Below are positions 1-28,477 of a DNA stretch of 64,000 bases, piece by piece. The translations under genes and the position numbers were made by a program. The DNA comes from Gadus chalcogrammus. Lineage: Eukaryota; Chordata; Actinopteri; Gadiformes; Gadidae. The stretch is taken from NCBI RefSeq assembly GCF_026213295.1, contig NC_079419.1, positions 8,317,061 through 8,381,060 on the forward strand, in the 5' to 3' direction. The first letter of the stretch is position 1. Every line of letters starts with the position of its first letter. The notes under the pieces were generated by a model. It did no database searches. It saw nothing but the letters and a program-made list of their open reading frames with translations, and was not told where the DNA came from.

Positions 1-83
1 GCAGTGCCGGCCCTATAGCCTTGCTGTGCCCTAGGCAAGGTCAGCAGAAGGTGCCCCTGCTTTGGCTAAGATGCCCGAAGGCA

Positions 84-230
84 AGGCAAGCTTATTTATA
101 TAGCACCATTCAAACACAAGGCAGATCATAGTGCTTTGCTAAGGAAGGCATCACATGTAAAAATACTTTTAAAGGACAACCATTCAAATACAGTAAAATA
201 AGAAAAGAGGAGAACTAATACAAAAAAAAA
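84..230. repeat. Dispersed retroelement-tail repeat
   Basis: GGCAAGCTTATTTATATAGC followed by CAAGGCAGATC and GTGCTTTGCTAAG resembles a common teleost non-LTR tail (reverse orientation). Family name not certain. The first 60 bases also look repeat-derived (CCCTAGGCAAGG). Confidence 0.45.
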
Positions 231-676
231 AAAAATCTTTTTAAATGCAAATATAAGATATTCAGATATTCTTTGTTTATTCATTATTTCCAATGGGAAG
301 ACCGAATAACCTTTCTCACAGCCGGGCTGTATTCAACGGCCATACAAGGGACACTTTGAGTTGTGTCTCCCTCTGCTGCCAGTGCCGAGTAGTGTTTTAG
401 CCTCAGCAATGGGGCATCGTACTTTATTAGAAATTCAGGCTTAGAGGGAGAGGGGCCACTGGTGGGGTCCAACAGTTTGAAGCAGGGTCCTTAAGAGAAG
501 GCCTTTGGCCAGGCCTTAACGGAACTCCAATGGAAAAGTATTAGAAGAGATGTTGACATACCCAGTCACAATATATACAATAATGGCTGACATAGTAGTG
601 TGTTTGCTGTCAATTTATTGTATGCAAATGGTATGTAAAACAACGTAGTAGGCTACATTTACGCAGTGTGTGTTCA

Positions 677-782
<106 letters not shown>

Positions 783-1047
783 TGGGTGTGTGTGCGTTCA
801 AACATTGAACAAGTTGTTGCTTAAAAACAAATCACTAGACATATCTGGCAAATATGTAGTGTTCCACAAGAGGTCATTATTTGTTTCTTTGTTATGTTCT
901 GTGAACAAATTATGAGCACATAGAAGGTCCATTAATGTGAGCCAAAGTCCAAATCCCCTCTCTCTTCGACTGGTCTATAAAAGGATATGTAATGAACTTG
1001 TAGGGAACTAAATCAACTCAACACACAGAGATGAATGTACATGGCCT

Positions 1048-1325
<278 letters not shown>

Positions 1326-1800
1326 TCAATATCTCAATCATTGTAATCAATTAGCACTTTTAACCCCATACATCCTACATCTTACGAATGTCTATGTATG
1401 TGTAACATGTACCCTGCTCCAATTAGCAAGGATCTATAAACAAGAACAAACGCAAACACCGGTAGCAGTATCAGTAGCACGGCCTGTTTGTTTCCTTCAA
1501 CAGAAGGTCTGGAGGAGTGTTGTCATCGTGGAATGGGAGAGGGTTGAGTGCTCCATCAAATACAGAGAAGTCTGGTCCCCAGGGCCGATGGAGGCAGGAT
1601 AAAGTTTAATCACTGGCACAAGACGCAGCCCCTAGTGAGTCGCATATCCAAATATAACAGCCAACACATCTTCCAATGCGGGGACACTGTAAACCATGCC
1701 TATGGTGTTTGGTAATGCTAACGTCAAGTTGCTGTTCTTTTAAACAGAGTTTAAGAACTTTCCATGTTTGCACAAGGAGCCTCAATCTTAATATAAATCT

Positions 1801-1935
1801 GTCTGGCTGTCTGTCTGTCTATCAGTCTATGGATCTGTCTATCTTTCTGTCTATCTATATTTTCATATCTCTATATATATGCATACTGTATATATATATA
1901 TATATATATATCTGTATGTCTTTCCATCTATCCAT
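1801..1935. repeat. Compound TCTG/TCTA/TA microsatellite
   Basis: Degenerate tetranucleotide units around a pure TA run near 1890-1910. Confidence 0.8.
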
Positions 1936-2569
1936 CTGTCTATGCTTTTTCTCTCAGTCTCCCTTAGTCTCTTCCTATTTTTTTCTTCCTTTTTGTTTAT
2001 ATTTAGAACGACAGACAGAACATAATAGATGCAGAAAGAGGAAGAAAACAAAAAGAAAGAGAACCAGAGAGAGAGCTTGTGTTGATTGATCTTATAGGCA
2101 GGCAGGTAGCCGATAACTCAATTCTATTGCACCCTCCAGTGGAGTATTTGTGAGTTAAATGAGACAAGCCTTTCTCATGTACAAACCGGTAGACAGAATT
2201 GTATGTAAAGTAGTGGGTCTTCATACAGTGTTGTTGTGAATACCAACCAAGCAGCACGGAATTTGCTTGCAAACGTAACATTGAAGAGTAAGCTTTTACA
2301 AGCAGGGCAAAATCGTACAGTTGGTATTGTTTAGGTCGACCAGCGTCATGAACACAATATAAATACGGTCGGCCACTCCACCGTCTTCATAGCTCTGTGA
2401 CTTATACTTAGCAGTTCGTTGACTGTAACTCCCAAGGCGATCCTGAGGCTTTTGGGGGAGTTTTTTACCATACAAGGAGAAGAGCGCTTTAGCCCAGTTT
2501 CCTGTGGGAGGGTTCTGATTTCTCGCACTCTCTGTCTGATTCTCTCCTGTCTCCAATTCCCTCCCTCTA

Positions 2570-2574
<5 letters not shown>

Positions 2575-2648
<74 letters not shown>
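2575..2648. repeat. (CT)n microsatellite
   Basis: Pure CT run; a short GT run follows at about 2830-2860. Confidence 0.95.
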
Positions 2649-2651
<3 letters not shown>

Positions 2652-2827
2652 CTCTCATTCTCTCTCTCTCTTCCTCCCTCTCCCCCCATCCCCCTTCTCT
2701 TCTTCCTCTACTCCACTGTTGCACACACAGTCTGCTTCCCAATATATACACCAACCTGAGAAACAACAACCAGGAGTTTATCTTGACTTCAGAGAAGATC
2801 GAACGTTTCTTATAATGACGTTAAGGA

Positions 2828-2858
<31 letters not shown>

Positions 2859-4479
2859 TTGTGTGTGCGCGCACAGGCAGCAAACACAGAAAGTTCAAGC
2901 TCTGAAGGCAGAGGAATTGTATTTGAGAAATGCGCTGTCATAACAATGTGGAACCCAGCAGGGCTCCGACATACCAAATAAGGTCCACCGCCAGTCGCCT
3001 TTCATTACAGCACCGCTCACGCAGTAAAACTGCCGTCAACGCCATGGATTGTAGAGCCAGCGAATCTCTGGCTGCAGAGCTTTCATAAACATGCTCCTAA
3101 ATAGGTTCAAACTCCTCTGCCGGCTACAGAATAACAGTTGAGGGCTGGGCCCTATTTTATTTGAAATAAAGCAAACTAAAGACAAAATACGCACCTTGTT
3201 TTCATGATCTCATGATTTCATTGAATGATTGAGAAGGACATCATATAATGTTGGATATGTGCTGCTGTCCACTTCTGCTATGAACAGGGTGTTACCAAAC
3301 ATCCATCAACCCTTAATTCAGATCAGCCTTATAGTCTATGTTACAGATTATAATTGGTTAAGACAGCGGCTCAGTTTGTTGAAGAAGCCAGGAACCACAA
3401 AGGCTATGATTGGAGATGACATGTTTGAGGAAGGGCATGGGTTGTGTGTGTGTGGGTTGTGTGTGTGTGTTAGGGTTAGTTTACAGTTCACCGTGAAGGT
3501 CTTTGATGTCATGCTCCCTTGGCTCTTGGTCAGGGAAATGTATCTGGTGTCATCAGTGAGAGATCTGCAAACCAAGCAAACACATCTGTCAGTTTTGACA
3601 CAAACAAAACACCTATGTACCCATGTGCAGCAGGCACAGATACATCTATATAATTTACTCTATGTACCCCTTTCAATATTTTTAATTGCCAAAAAACTAA
3701 AACCAAACTTTAGTTTATCTTGTCCATGTAGGTTCCAAAATGTCTGATCTTCCAATAACCTTTTTAGGGCTGTTTTAGTACTGTTAAAGGTCATGCTGTG
3801 TTTTTTCTTAGTTTCATGGGGTGTTTCCTTAGCTATGATGTTGCATTGTGCATGTTGTTTGGCTTATATGTGTACGGATGTGCAAATACGGGATGTAAAT
3901 AAACAACAGCGACCTCCTGCAGTTCTGACTCTTCTTGGAAAATACCAACGGCCATTCTTGAGCTACAAATTATCAACACAGTTTCCTGCCTTGGTTCACA
4001 GGTTTTGCTGTTTGTTGTCCCTGCAATGGGTTAGTGGGTGAAATGCACAATAACAAGTTCTGGTGGGTCGAGGATTTTTTTTGAGGAATTGATTTCCAGT
4101 TAATCAGCCTTAAGGGCCCTAGCACCACTGCTGTGTCATAAATGATATATGTTTCATACCTCGTTGATTATAGGAGACAGAATTGAAATGTAGATTTGGG
4201 AAACCCATCGTAATTAAGTGGGACCTAATTGTGGAGGAGCTACAGTCAGTCTCACTGTACTTTTGAATCTAAAAAATAAGTAGCATCCATGAAGTTGGTT
4301 CTTTTCCTCTCATTCTCTTAGGGCTGGATATATTTTCCATCCAGATTCTTTTTCATCCAGCCGTAGAATGAGAACTATGTAGTTTAACCAACTCTGGTAT
4401 TAACATCAATTTGAGCATTCCTCAATAAGAACACACACACCAATCCCACATTAAACACACAGACATCTCCCCATGTGTG

Positions 4480-4743
<264 letters not shown>

Positions 4744-5524
4744 TCAAGATCAATTACAAAATACTTTTGCATCTGACATCGTTTTTCATTAATAACAACA
4801 ACGTATTGCTTTAGGACAAACTCCTCTGGGCTGTGTGTGCTTCGAGCTTCCCCCCTTGTTTACTTCTATGCGCTCCTCTCTTGTAATCCAGAAGGGTAGA
4901 GAAGAGCATGTTCCAAATAAGGAGTTTGGCTGAAGATTGCCATGGTGTCTAAACCACTTCATTCCTTAGAGAGGACTCTGAAGCTGAGGTTTGGAGTCGA
5001 AGAGGGAGAGTGTGTGTTTGCGTGTGTGTGTGTGTGGGGGGGGGGGGTGTCTGGAGGGGGTGGGTGGATGGGGTGTGGGGGTTTGGGGAGGGGGGTACAG
5101 TCAGTTGCAGCAGGGGTAGCCAAAAGTGGGGAGTGGCGGAAAGGGTAAAGCAGTGGGAAAGGGCAGGCACAAGGGACTGAGGGCTGACTCCCAAAAAAAA
5201 CCCGCTGCCGGCAAAGTTTAAAGCGCATAGAGCCTGACTTCCAGGGCTCACTTTGCATCCTCCTCCTCCTCCTCTCCTCTCAACTCGCCAGTCTCTGCTC
5301 CGCCGCCTGCTCTGTACGCTACCTCTCGCTCTCCTCCTCCTCCTCCTCCTCCTCCTCCTCCTACTCCCCGTCTACATCTGCTGGCTGCACTCTCAGTCAA
5401 CCTTGTAGGGAAGCGATCTCCAGGCTAGAAGGCTCCGTTTGCTCATTCCAACAAGGAAGAAGAACCCCAGACTTTGCCCTATTTTTTTTTTTGCTTTTTG
5501 TGAACCGGAACCCAATCAACAACA

Positions 5525-14084
<8,560 letters not shown>

Positions 14085-14329
14085 AATGTCAACAAAGCAA
14101 AGAAAAAGAGAACTCAGAAACAGTCCCTCATACTGAATTTTAAAAAGCAAATTTAAACTATTAGGTGTAATTGGGTTTCTACTGTTCTATGCTTAGTAGT
14201 GAGAGGTTATGCAACCGCCCTTCACGAACCTCCCACCCCCTCCCCAACCCTTTTTTATTTTTTATTTGTCTGGGTCAATTTCAGTTTCAGTGCTATAGAA
14301 ATTGTGTTGTAAACAAAACTCTTTGCACA

Positions 14330-14335
14330 AATAAA
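14330..14335 (+). terminator. Polyadenylation signal for tpm4 9d transcripts
   Basis: AATAAA about 246 bases after the exon 9d stop. Further AATAAA copies near 14.42 and 14.60 kb could give longer 3' ends. Confidence 0.65.
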
Positions 14336-16434
<2,099 letters not shown>

Positions 16435-16442
16435 TGACGTCC
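16435..16442 (+). promoter_or_regulatory. CRE-like site upstream of rab8a
   Basis: TGACGTCC, close to the CREB/ATF palindrome, about 90 bases before the rab8a ATG in a short GC-rich stretch. Motif match only. Confidence 0.35.
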
Positions 16443-16528
16443 AGAGCCCACTTGACAGGGGGCGTCATTTCCTTATATTCAGTTTCGCTTGCTCTGTTTT
16501 GCCGGGCGGGATTTCCGCAATATCAAGT

Positions 16529-18937
16529 ATGGCGAAGACATACGACTATTTGTTTAAATTACTGTTAATCGGGGACTCCGGTGTCGGAAAGACCTGTGTG
16601 TTATTCAGGTTCTCAGAAGATGCCTTTAACTCCACGTTTATTTCCACCATAGGTACGATTGTCTTCTTCTGAACGGGTTATTGTGTCTTGTGTTGACAAC
16701 ACAAGTCACATTGGGTATGTCTACTTGCTGGCGGACGCCAGACGACTTGGGTTCAACCACTGTCGCTTAAGCCGTCTGTCAAGAGAGTTTGAACCGCTTA
16801 TCGTGTGTATGCGATCAACACGTAACTTGCATGTGGTTTATTTTATTTGTTATCTGGTCTGCTGTATCGCGGTGTAACTAGATAGCCGTTAGCCTTCCCC
16901 TCCGTCCACATGAGTGGCCGGTAGCTAACTGCTAGCTAGCATCGTCATGTACAACCTCACATATCCGTTAGATGTGTTGCTCTCTATATTGTTTAGGATC
17001 GCACCACACAGGCACGTCCCAAATAAAGCACTAACCACGTTTTCAGTGTTTGTGCAGTGTTAAAGACGCAGTATTCATACCGTTTCATGGAGAGTAAACT
17101 GGTGACGTTAGTTTCTCTGCTTTTTCGTCTTTTCAGGAATTGACTTCAAAATAAGAACGATAGAACTAGACGGGAAGAAGATCAAGTTACAAATATGGTA
17201 AGTTATCCCCATTGTACCACGTAAAGGCATTGGTGTTTTGATAGGAACTGTTGGAGATCAATATCTGGATGGTTTACATGTCTTAACAAAAGTGATCTTG
17301 ATCCTTTCCAGGGACACCGCTGGTCAGGAGCGTTTCCGAACCATCACCACCGCCTACTACAGAGGAGCAATGGTAGGCGTCTGCAGCTCTTCAAGTTCTG
17401 GGTCACCTCCTTTGAAACCTGCAGACTCTACCCGAGCAAACCCTCCCCACGCAGACATGTCACTTTGATCATATAGCCTCGTCTTTACACACGCAATGTT
17501 TTTGATAATAGTCTGACTTGTTCTCTTTTATCAGCAATGTTAACTTCTGATTTTATGGCAAAAAATGGACGCCTACTATTCATTTCTGCGTGTAATCCGC
17601 ACAGCCTACTTCGTTTGGTGAATTTTGTCATGTAATTTCTGTTCCTGTTTCACTATGTTGACAATGACACATACTAGTAAGGCAGTGCCCAGCCTGTGCT
17701 AGTACCTTTATTATATATTGTATTTAAAGTATTTTTTCCTTTCCAGGGCATCATGCTGGTCTACGACATAACCAACGAAAAATCATTTGAAAACATCAAA
17801 AATTGGATAAGGAACATCGAGGAGGTGTGTTCTACCAAAAAAGACTTCCTGACTAGGCTTACCAGATTAAACCATACATAATGGGAAGCCAACATGTATC
17901 CTTTCATTTGTATTAATCCTTTCTGTCGCCTCAGCATGCATCCTCGGACGTTGAAAAGATGGTACTGGGAAACAAGTGTGACATCAACGACAAGCGTCAA
18001 GTATCCAAAGAGAGGGGAGAGAAGGTGAGCATTTACTGTTACAATGGCTTCACTGAAACCTCCAGCCTCACAAATAAAACATGTACGGCCAAGACAATAC
18101 ACAGACAATGACTTGAGACACGGGTAACAAGGTTAATATAAACCTGGAGGTATTGCTTTTATGTATTATTCGTTTTTTGGTTTGTCATTGTGGAACAGTA
18201 GTTGAGTGGTTGACCTAACATGCTAAACATTGTATGTCTTTGGATGGACCTTAGTGGACTTCCTAAGAGGTAACTGGTTGTTCTTCCTTCTCCAGTTGGC
18301 GCTGGAGTATGGCATCAAGTTCATGGAGACCAGTGCAAAGGCCAACATAAACGTGGAAAATGTGAGTTGGCGCTATTATTGTCTTTGTCACATAATAATC
18401 GAACTTGGGTGTTTTATATTGTTTTGTAACACGTGTGTTATTGCTTTTCTCAAAAGGCATTTTTGACGCTTGCGAGAGACATCAAGTCAAAGATGGACAC
18501 AAAATTGGTGAGCAGAACCGTTTTGTCTTTATCTGATTCATATCCTTCCTGTACTTGGTTAGTGATGAAGGAGGAAGTGCTCTCTGACAAGTTTAGAAAC
18601 ATTGCCCTACCTGTACCATTGCATCCTTATAAGTGTGTGAGTGTTAAACGGCCACTGGATAACCACAAAACGCTTTTTACAGGATGATTCATTTTGTCCC
18701 CCATACAATAATTGGCAGAGCTGCAATTGTTCATATTTCTTACCATTTACTTACCAACCGCCCCCATTATGGTGAATAATACCCCTGATGACCGTATCTG
18801 TCCCTAGCAACACACTGAGCATGCCTCCCTTCTCCCACTTGTTGCAGGAGGGCAACACGGCTCAGGGAGGCGGCCACGGCGTCAAGATCTCCGAGCCCCA
18901 AAAAAAGACCAGCTTCTTCCGCTGCTCTCTGCTCTGA
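16529..18937 (+). CDS. rab8a: Ras-related small GTPase Rab8a
   Basis: Rab8a steers exocytic vesicles from the trans-Golgi and recycling compartments to the plasma membrane and the cilium. Exons: 16529-16652, 17137-17197, 17312-17372, 17747-17824, 17935-18024, 18296-18361, 18457-18507, 18848-18937, giving 206 residues (human 207). Visible motifs: P-loop GDSGVGKT, switch II WDTAGQE, NKCD, ETSAK. The C-terminus FFRCSLL is a CaaX box for geranylgeranylation. The hypervariable tail contains LEGN as in RAB8A, while the last residues resemble RAB8B. Position next to tpm4 and cib3 settles it as rab8a. The start [15 protein letters not shown] is the family's fixed N-terminus. Confidence 0.97.
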
Positions 18938-19658
18938 GGGGGCAAAGGTCTCCGTATTTTTTATTTTTTTTTAAGGATACTGGACTCAACCGGACTGTGC
19001 TTCCTTTTCAGCACTTCCTGCCTCCCTCTCTCCCCCCCTCCCTTTCAGTTTCCCTTCCTCTCCTAAGTCGACACACATGAAATCTGTATCATTCAGCTGC
19101 AGGCGGATCGACATGTTTCCCTCTCTCTTTTGTCCTTGTCTGCTGAAGGCGTCCGTCGTTGGATCCTTTATCTTTTCCTTTTTGTTCATACACACTTCCT
19201 CACTTGCTGTCGTCCCCCCTTCTCCCCTCTGTAGGACAGAGAGTGACTGAATCCTGAGGAGCAGGATTATAAAAAAATTAATAGTCCAATATATTGTATT
19301 GCAAAGACACTCTTCCGTCCCTTCGGTAGTACTACGTTCATCGTTTGGTTCCCAACTAGTTTCACAGCAGCTCTTCAAATGTTGTTCAGTGGAGTTGAAT
19401 CAATCCCAACGGTTTTGGGATTGGTATTTACAAGCGTGATGAAACTTGTTTTTAATGGTCGTCCCTTGCCTCTTGTGGGGTCAACCAGAGACTGATCGGC
19501 TTGTTCAAGTAGTGAATCGCTTTCAAAAGTAATGCAGTCTTGCAACAATGGCCGCGGGTTTTAAGACTTATTGTTCGCTTCCTCAGCACTTTTTTCATGC
19601 TTTTGGTTTGCAGTAATTTCCTTGTAACCGTTGAATGGGACCAAACATGGGGGAATGC

Positions 19659-19664
19659 AATAAA
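19659..19664 (+). terminator. Candidate polyadenylation signal of rab8a
   Basis: AATAAA about 720 bases after the rab8a stop. Other copies exist near 20.0 and 21.85 kb, so the true 3' end is uncertain. Confidence 0.4.
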
Positions 19665-22197
19665 AATATGGTTAATGCGTGTAAAAAATAATTGACAGGT
19701 CACATGACACCTAGCCTTATTCCAGTATTTCACTAGTTTTGTTCACTGAAAACAACATTCCAAGCATTAGAAAAATCCTCTCCCTTCCTTAATGTACCAC
19801 GTAGGTCAGACAGAAGTATCTACAGGTAAGCGTGTCAGTATTGCCACCAACCTCTTGCGTGCTTGAATATCATTGCGTGCTACATTATTGTGGTGTGCAG
19901 TATAAATGATGGCATGCCCTAAAACCTTTAGTGTTGTAATTATCTATTGTGCGATTAATTGTTTTGGCAAGCTATATGAAGTCTCTGGTTGCAACACCGG
20001 CGAATAAAACCACGGGTTTATACAGACCTCTCTGCTTACAAATTTCCCCGCCACACTGTATTGTGAATGAGCCTTCGCCCCATCCCCTCCCACCCACCCA
20101 CGTCTTTGCACTTTACCAATAACTTGTTTTGTGTATAGTCTGTGCCAAGTGATAGTTCTGCAATACGTTTTGGATCCATTGGACTATGGTAGATTGGACA
20201 AACCTGTTAACAAATTATATTCCACGTTTTTGAAAACCTGCTTAGTGCTTCTTTAGTTTTTACCACTGTACTGGTATTTTGAAAGATGTCCCCAATTCAT
20301 TAATCAGTCCAAGCAGGATCTGCCTATTTGTGCTGAGCAGTAAGACTGCATCATCTATGAAAGAGGCAAACGCAGCAATGTCTGTTTCGCGTGTCTAGGG
20401 AACCACAGATGGAGGCTAACCCGTAGAGCTGTAGACTTTCATCGTTCTCCACAAACACTTTAAAACCAAGTCACCCGGCTGTCTGTAACTGTGGTCAGCA
20501 GAGCCCCATATATGAGATACCAGAAGTATATAGTATACTCACTTCTTCCGGAAACCACTTTCAGTGTCCATTTTTTTAATCAGAAGCTTTTGGTGTAAAG
20601 ATGCAGTGAACGGTCACATGTTTACTTTGTCTGCCTGGAATGCTGTTGGTGCGAGTGATGCTTCTGCTGCTGATCAAAACCACAGGAACACTCTGTGACT
20701 TGTTTTAATTGTGTTTATGGTAGTCGAACATTTGAAGTCTACGTTACCCAAAGGCAAACCTCTATTTGTCGGAGGCTGGTTGGTTATTACTTGTGAGCAG
20801 GAGAAAAACATTGTCACTACTGGTTGATTTTATTTGTATAGGTGTTTGCATAAGGAAAGCATAGAGTTTCAACAGCCTTCACCTGTTTCCTTAAGACGTT
20901 ATATACTCTTGGATTGTCTAACCAAGTTGGACCCAAATTACAAAAGATTCTCATTCCTTTTTGTGTGTTATGTTGAGTGTAAGTGCTGTCTAATCGTGTT
21001 CACTTACTTGTTTGACAGCTAGGTGGCACTTGTGGCACAGCATCCACACTGTTTAGCACCACCCAATATCTAAATATAAACTGTTTGTAGAAGATATGCC
21101 ATATAAAGTATTTTTTATCTGATTCATATATTTACTCTGCTGGTATGTGAACAATTAATATGAAAGCCATCATGTCATATTGGTGACTTTCTCATCCATT
21201 TACTTTTGTAAGTATAGACATTTTTCTTTAGGCGCTTTTGCTGGTCTGCAACGATGTTCTTGTTAAATCCTCAACATAACCACTTGTCTTAATGGCGTCG
21301 TACTAAATTGTTTCTTCTTGATTGAACTATGCATTGTGAAATTTGGACCTAAAATGTTATGATGTTGTTCCTTTCCATTTTTAGCCCACATATTGAAGGC
21401 GAGAGGATGGGTTGTTTATCCTTTCATTGAGGACGGGACAGGCTCCGTCATAGAAACCCAAACTGTCAGGTGAACACTTATTCGAGAAAAGACGGAGAGA
21501 CCATTCAATTGTGTGGAGACACTGCTGTATGTCATTATAATAGCTTTAATTTACAGGGACCACCGGTTTAATCCCTTGGTTCAGCATTTTCATGCAAAAT
21601 GGATCTTTTGAGTTTCATTTTTTTTTTTTTTTGTGACATTTGTGTGGACAAACCTTTATTTACAGTCTCTTTTTTTTTACTGACACATTTTCATTGCTAC
21701 ATTAAGTCCGGCAAAGAATAACAAGCAATTTGAGAAACGGTTTTATTTACCACATTTTGAACATCCTATAAGCCTACCTGAAAATGTACTGTACTTTGTA
21801 AAACTTATGGAAATGGATCTACTATTAGTAGATGTGTACTTTTGAATTAATAAAATAAGATTGTTGAAAATTAAACCTGGTTTGTGGTAGTGTTCATGGT
21901 TCAATAGCTGCATGGTGTGGTCAGTGAATTTGATGGTGCCATGTGATCTATTCTTTTCTATTCTTTTGAGTATTCTGGTAGAAGTTTCCAAAATTTCAGT
22001 TAATGAGCCATGACTGGATGGATTGTTCCAGTCACTTGATATATGACAAGGTGCAGAACAGTCCGTGCCATCACATCTACCTCAAAATATTATGAGAAAA
22101 GGTGAGGCTTTGGAAAAATGAATGCTCTTTTGCAGAGTTCATTTTCAGTGCAACACGCAGCATTATTCTGCTGTATAAAAACATGGTTGTGTGTCTA

Positions 22198-22245
22198 TCT
22201 ATATATATATGTATGTGTGTGTGTGTATGTATGTATGTATGTACA

Positions 22246-22286
<41 letters not shown>
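22198..22286. repeat. (TA)/(TG)/(TATG) compound microsatellite
   Basis: TA, GT and GTAT runs close to the last cib3 exon. Confidence 0.9.
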
Positions 22287-22287
<1 letters not shown>

Positions 22288-22406
22288 TTGTGCAACATTG
22301 AGTAGTGCAAAATAAATGCATCAATGTAGAAGCGAAGAAGAAGTGAAACGACTGATTTGTTTCTTGCAGTGTGCTTTGTTCTGTGAGCCGCATACGGTCC
22401 TGGTCT

Positions 22407-26244
<3,838 letters not shown>

Positions 26245-26978
26245 GTCTGTGCACGAACCAGCAAGGCAGCATCTCCATTGCCCGCCGCAACATTAAAATG
26301 CCATCGGGGGCCCTGTTGATATGTCAGATATGAAATACCAGGACAAAAGAGTACCCGCGCGGCCAAGGGGCATATCAGGTATCCAGCAGCCCTGGGGCCC
26401 TTTGGTTCTTCCATTATAATGGCAGCATTTCATCGTTTTCTCTACAGAGAATGGGCGCCCCTCTGACAAAGAGGCAGGGCTGTCGTCCGGCATCATGCCG
26501 AGTGCCATCCACCCCCTTTGGTGCCACTGTATGACCAACGCCTTGGCCCTGCTCAGGTTACTGCAGTGTGGAGCCAGGGTTTTTGTAGTGGGCAAATAGA
26601 CCGTTTGATGAGCTGACTGCTTTCATCAGGGCCGGAGATTGATGGGTTGTGAGATAATCTCGTGACTACGGATCATTTTCGTTCGTCACGGTCGTTTTTT
26701 TTTGTAGCAAACGAACAAAGCATTTGCAAGATTTAGCGAGTGATTCAGAAATTGGGGATAAACTAAATGCTTTTGTTACATTGACTACGTTTCTTTTTTA
26801 TCATATCATCGTGTGACGCCATGCCCTGAATATTGGTTTTCTTTCAATCTTTTCAGTTATTTTCTGCTTTGAAAGCTTTTCTTTTTAATCTCTTTAACCC
26901 TATGTCCCACGGGGAGAGGGTGGTTCAGGGCCATGAAGTTGTTGAATGGTAACCACCCATGTATTGTACCTTCACAAG

Positions 26979-27232
26979 CAGGGGCGTAGCCAGGACATTA
27001 TTTATTGGGGGGCCAGCTCTGGGTCTTTTATTTGGGGTGGCACTTGGTTGTCAAAAAAGTATATTTTAAAACCCACGCACCGCAGCACTCAGAGCACTCA
27101 AAGACTTAAAATAAAAATAATTAAAACAATAATTATTATTTTTTCTTAGACGTGGGAGGGGGCAGCGGGGTGGCCATCCTCTGACCTATGGGGGCCAGGG
27201 CCCCCCCTGGCCCCCACGTGGCTGTGCCCCTG
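26979..27232. mobile_element. Non-autonomous hAT-type element (254 bp) with perfect 8-bp duplication
   Basis: Begins CAGGGGCGTAGCCAGG and ends TGGCTGTGCCCCTG (inverted termini). It is flanked on both sides by TTCACAAG (26971-26978 and 27233-27240). The 8-bp target duplication is diagnostic of hAT transposition. The inside is AT-rich with G-rich ends and no ORF. Confidence 0.9.
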
Positions 27233-27946
27233 TTCACAAGCAACACCGGTCTGTCACTTTCTGGCTGATGACCCAATGTCCTCTGCTGGGGAACCATGCA
27301 CTCTGGCTCACTCTCTCACATTTATAATGAGGTGTCTTCTACAAGCTTTGACGCTTCTTACATGGCCACTCAGATTACAAGTTATTATATTACCAATAAT
27401 ATAATAATAAAAAGGGCGTCTATAAGCAATGTTATGTAATTCGATAATTTCCGAATGTATTAATCATTATAATTGTAGGTTCTTTATCAAAATCACTAAT
27501 GCATAATATATATTTAGATATTGATGTTACGATTTTAAATAAATCAAATAGAGTAGAGTAGACGTTTTTACATTTTTTGGAATCAGAATGCTACAAAGTG
27601 ATCCATGGACAGCACTAAGTCTCAGTTAAGTCTCTATTAATTTTGAATGAGGCATTGGGGAGTACAGAAAGTTCACCGACGAGTTATTTTTCTTCACCAT
27701 TTATTACAACTTTGGCTCACAATGGAAAACATAAAATATACACATTTATATTTTTCACATGATATCACTTGCTGCACTGCCATATATTATAATTTATAAG
27801 TATATACATATATTACAACGCCACTTTAAAAAATAACACATAACTCATTTCTAGCCCGTTGTTCTAAACTATGATTCATTGAGATAAAAAAATAAAATGA
27901 ATTCACTCATCGCTAATCAAATGTACAAATCCAGACTGCAGGGATA

Positions 27947-27952
27947 TTTATT
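27947..27952 (-). terminator. Candidate polyadenylation signal of admp
   Basis: TTTATT on the plus strand (AATAAA on minus), 523 bases past the stop. If used, the 3'UTR would contain the GA tract and the minisatellite. Confidence 0.35.
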
Positions 27953-27987
27953 GATACAGCCCATGCTGTAGCATGGGGCTGTATCAA
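27951..27987. repeat. Near-perfect hairpin downstream of admp
   Basis: TTGATACAGCCCATGCT, two-base loop, AGCATGGGGCTGTATCAA: 17-bp arms with one bulge, just before the GA tract. Confidence 0.85.
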
Positions 27988-28005
27988 TTACTGAGCCATC
28001 CCATC

Positions 28006-28180
<175 letters not shown>

Positions 28181-28477
28181 GTGGCTAGCAGAGTCTTTGA
28201 GAGAGAGAGACAAAGAGATTGCGAGAAAGAGAGAGGTCAGTGTCTAGTGACTCATTGAAGTAGAGAGCGAGAGAGAGTGAGAGCTCACTGGCTATTGACT
28301 CATAGAGAGAGAGAGGGCCGCTGCTAGTGACTTGCAGAGAGACCGAGAGAGAAGTCAATGGCTAGTAACTCAGAGGGAACGAGAGAGAGAGGTCAGTGGC
28401 TAGAGACTCACAGAGAGAGAGCGCGAGGGAGAGAGAGTTCAGCGGCTAGTGACTCGTAGAGAGCAAGAGGGAGGTCA
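28181..28477. repeat. Minisatellite reaching the admp stop codon
   Basis: About seven to eight diverged units of 35-58 bp, core GTCAGTGGCTAGTGACTCA plus a variable GAGA run. The last partial unit (GGTCAGTGGC) contains the reverse complement of the admp stop and last His codon. Confidence 0.8.

Larger units (their letters stand above)
18938..22406. other. rab8a 3'UTR and convergent gap to cib3
   Basis: The first several hundred bases are probably rab8a 3'UTR. The rest holds no ORF of note. The two genes' tails approach each other, so overlapping antisense 3' ends are possible. Confidence 0.5.

Noticed and set aside
3229..3747. 172-codon ORF in the left flank
   Set aside because: Contains a GT-repeat translation and no domain; likely chance.
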